Positions 5,121 through 5,390 of a stretch of DNA of 5,390 nt are shown in pieces. Position 1 is the stretch's first letter. Every line of letters starts with the position of its first letter. The notes beneath the pieces are model-generated. The model saw only the letters and a program-made list of their open reading frames with translations. It ran no database searches and was not told the DNA's origin. The stretch lies in NCBI GenBank assembly GCA_003176035.1, contig PSRL01000184.1:1-5390 (forward strand). The letters run 5' to 3'. This DNA comes from Verrucomicrobiota bacterium (lineage in GTDB: Bacteria > Verrucomicrobiota > Verrucomicrobiia > Chthoniobacterales > Xiphinematobacteraceae). Both the position numbers and the translations under genes were made by a program.

Positions 5121-5390
5121 ATGTTTATTTACGGGAAACCGAAATTAATTTTTAACAGACCGATAGCCCTTCCCACACAGCCAGCGGAGGGGCAGAATCT
5201 GGCCTCGGCACCTCTTTCTCTGGTGATGAGCACTCCTTGCCCTCGACAAGAAGGGGCAGTCACTCCGACAGTTGATGCTTGGCAGGAGACAGACTCCTTC
5301 TTTTCTCCCGCAGCGACTTTTGACACGCCGGCTACTGACGAGAAGAAGGAGGCGGCTAACAGCCCCCTCAGAGATCATGATTACTATATG
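5121..5390 (+). CDS. 5' end of an unidentified plus-strand gene (partial)
   Basis: From the ATG at 5121 the frame stays open for all 90 codons to the window edge. AGGG (5111-5114) lies six bases before the ATG, a good ribosome site, and this start follows an AT-rich promoter-like stretch. The protein begins MFIYGKPKLIFNRPIALPTQ and then becomes rich in Pro, Thr, Ser and Ala with scattered acidic residues (for example SFFSPAATFDTPATDEKKE). There is no Sec signal peptide or membrane helix. The composition suggests a flexible, disordered N-terminal region leading to a domain beyond the edge. I do not recognise the family. Two minus-strand frames over the same bases (5129-5326, 5145-5378) have Cys- and Arg-rich, unlikely compositions and are not called. 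Confidence 0.6.
   Translation, partial: MFIYGKPKLIFNRPIALPTQPAEGQNLASAPLSLVMSTPCPRQEGAVTPTVDAWQETDSFFSPAATFDTPATDEKKEAANSPLRDHDYYM

Noticed and set aside
5129..5378. Two minus-strand open frames at the right edge.
   Set aside because: They are opposite the plus-strand frame with the better ribosome site, and their Cys/Arg-rich translations look like shadows.

Overview
The window has about 46-47% G+C by eye and looks like bacterial chromosome with loose spacing: about a quarter of it lies outside intact genes. Three complete genes are all on the minus strand. From high to low coordinates they are a 12-helix amino-acid permease of the APC superfamily (3336-4679), an exported protein of a conserved but uncharacterised family (1955-3118), and a sugar-phosphate cyclase of the 3-dehydroquinate-synthase fold (421-1560) whose motifs fit the sedoheptulose-7-phosphate cyclase branch rather than the shikimate enzyme. 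Gaps of 217 and 394 bases separate them, so they are probably not one tight operon. Each edge carries a piece of a plus-strand gene: a 3' end at 1-82 and a 5' end at 5121-5390.

The gaps hold most of the unexplained structure. Between the convergent gene ends at 82 and 421 lies a 159-bp fold-back element (246-404) with 22-bp perfect terminal inverted repeats, an exactly central hairpin, and TA at both tips; it resembles a small non-autonomous transposable element (MITE). The 1561-1954 gap carries a perfect TATAAT box almost touching the cyclase start codon, an 8-bp palindrome behind it, and a plus-strand open stretch that looks like the decayed end of a membrane transporter. A related 32-nt motif occurs once in each of the three gaps upstream of the minus-strand genes (1750-1781, 3169-3200, 5023-5054). 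The permease leader has two terminator-like hairpins (4727-4753 and 4820-4838) downstream of a good -10 box, which suggests possible attenuation.

The organism cannot be fixed from this window. The exported-protein family, as I recall it, is frequent in Verrucomicrobia and relatives. Wide gaps with gene remnants and repeats would fit a genome undergoing decay, such as a host-associated bacterium, but that is inference. No complete pathway is visible: the cyclase stands without recognisable partner enzymes, which makes it the most biochemically interesting gene here. I see no CRISPR array, rRNA, intact tRNA or complete transposase.
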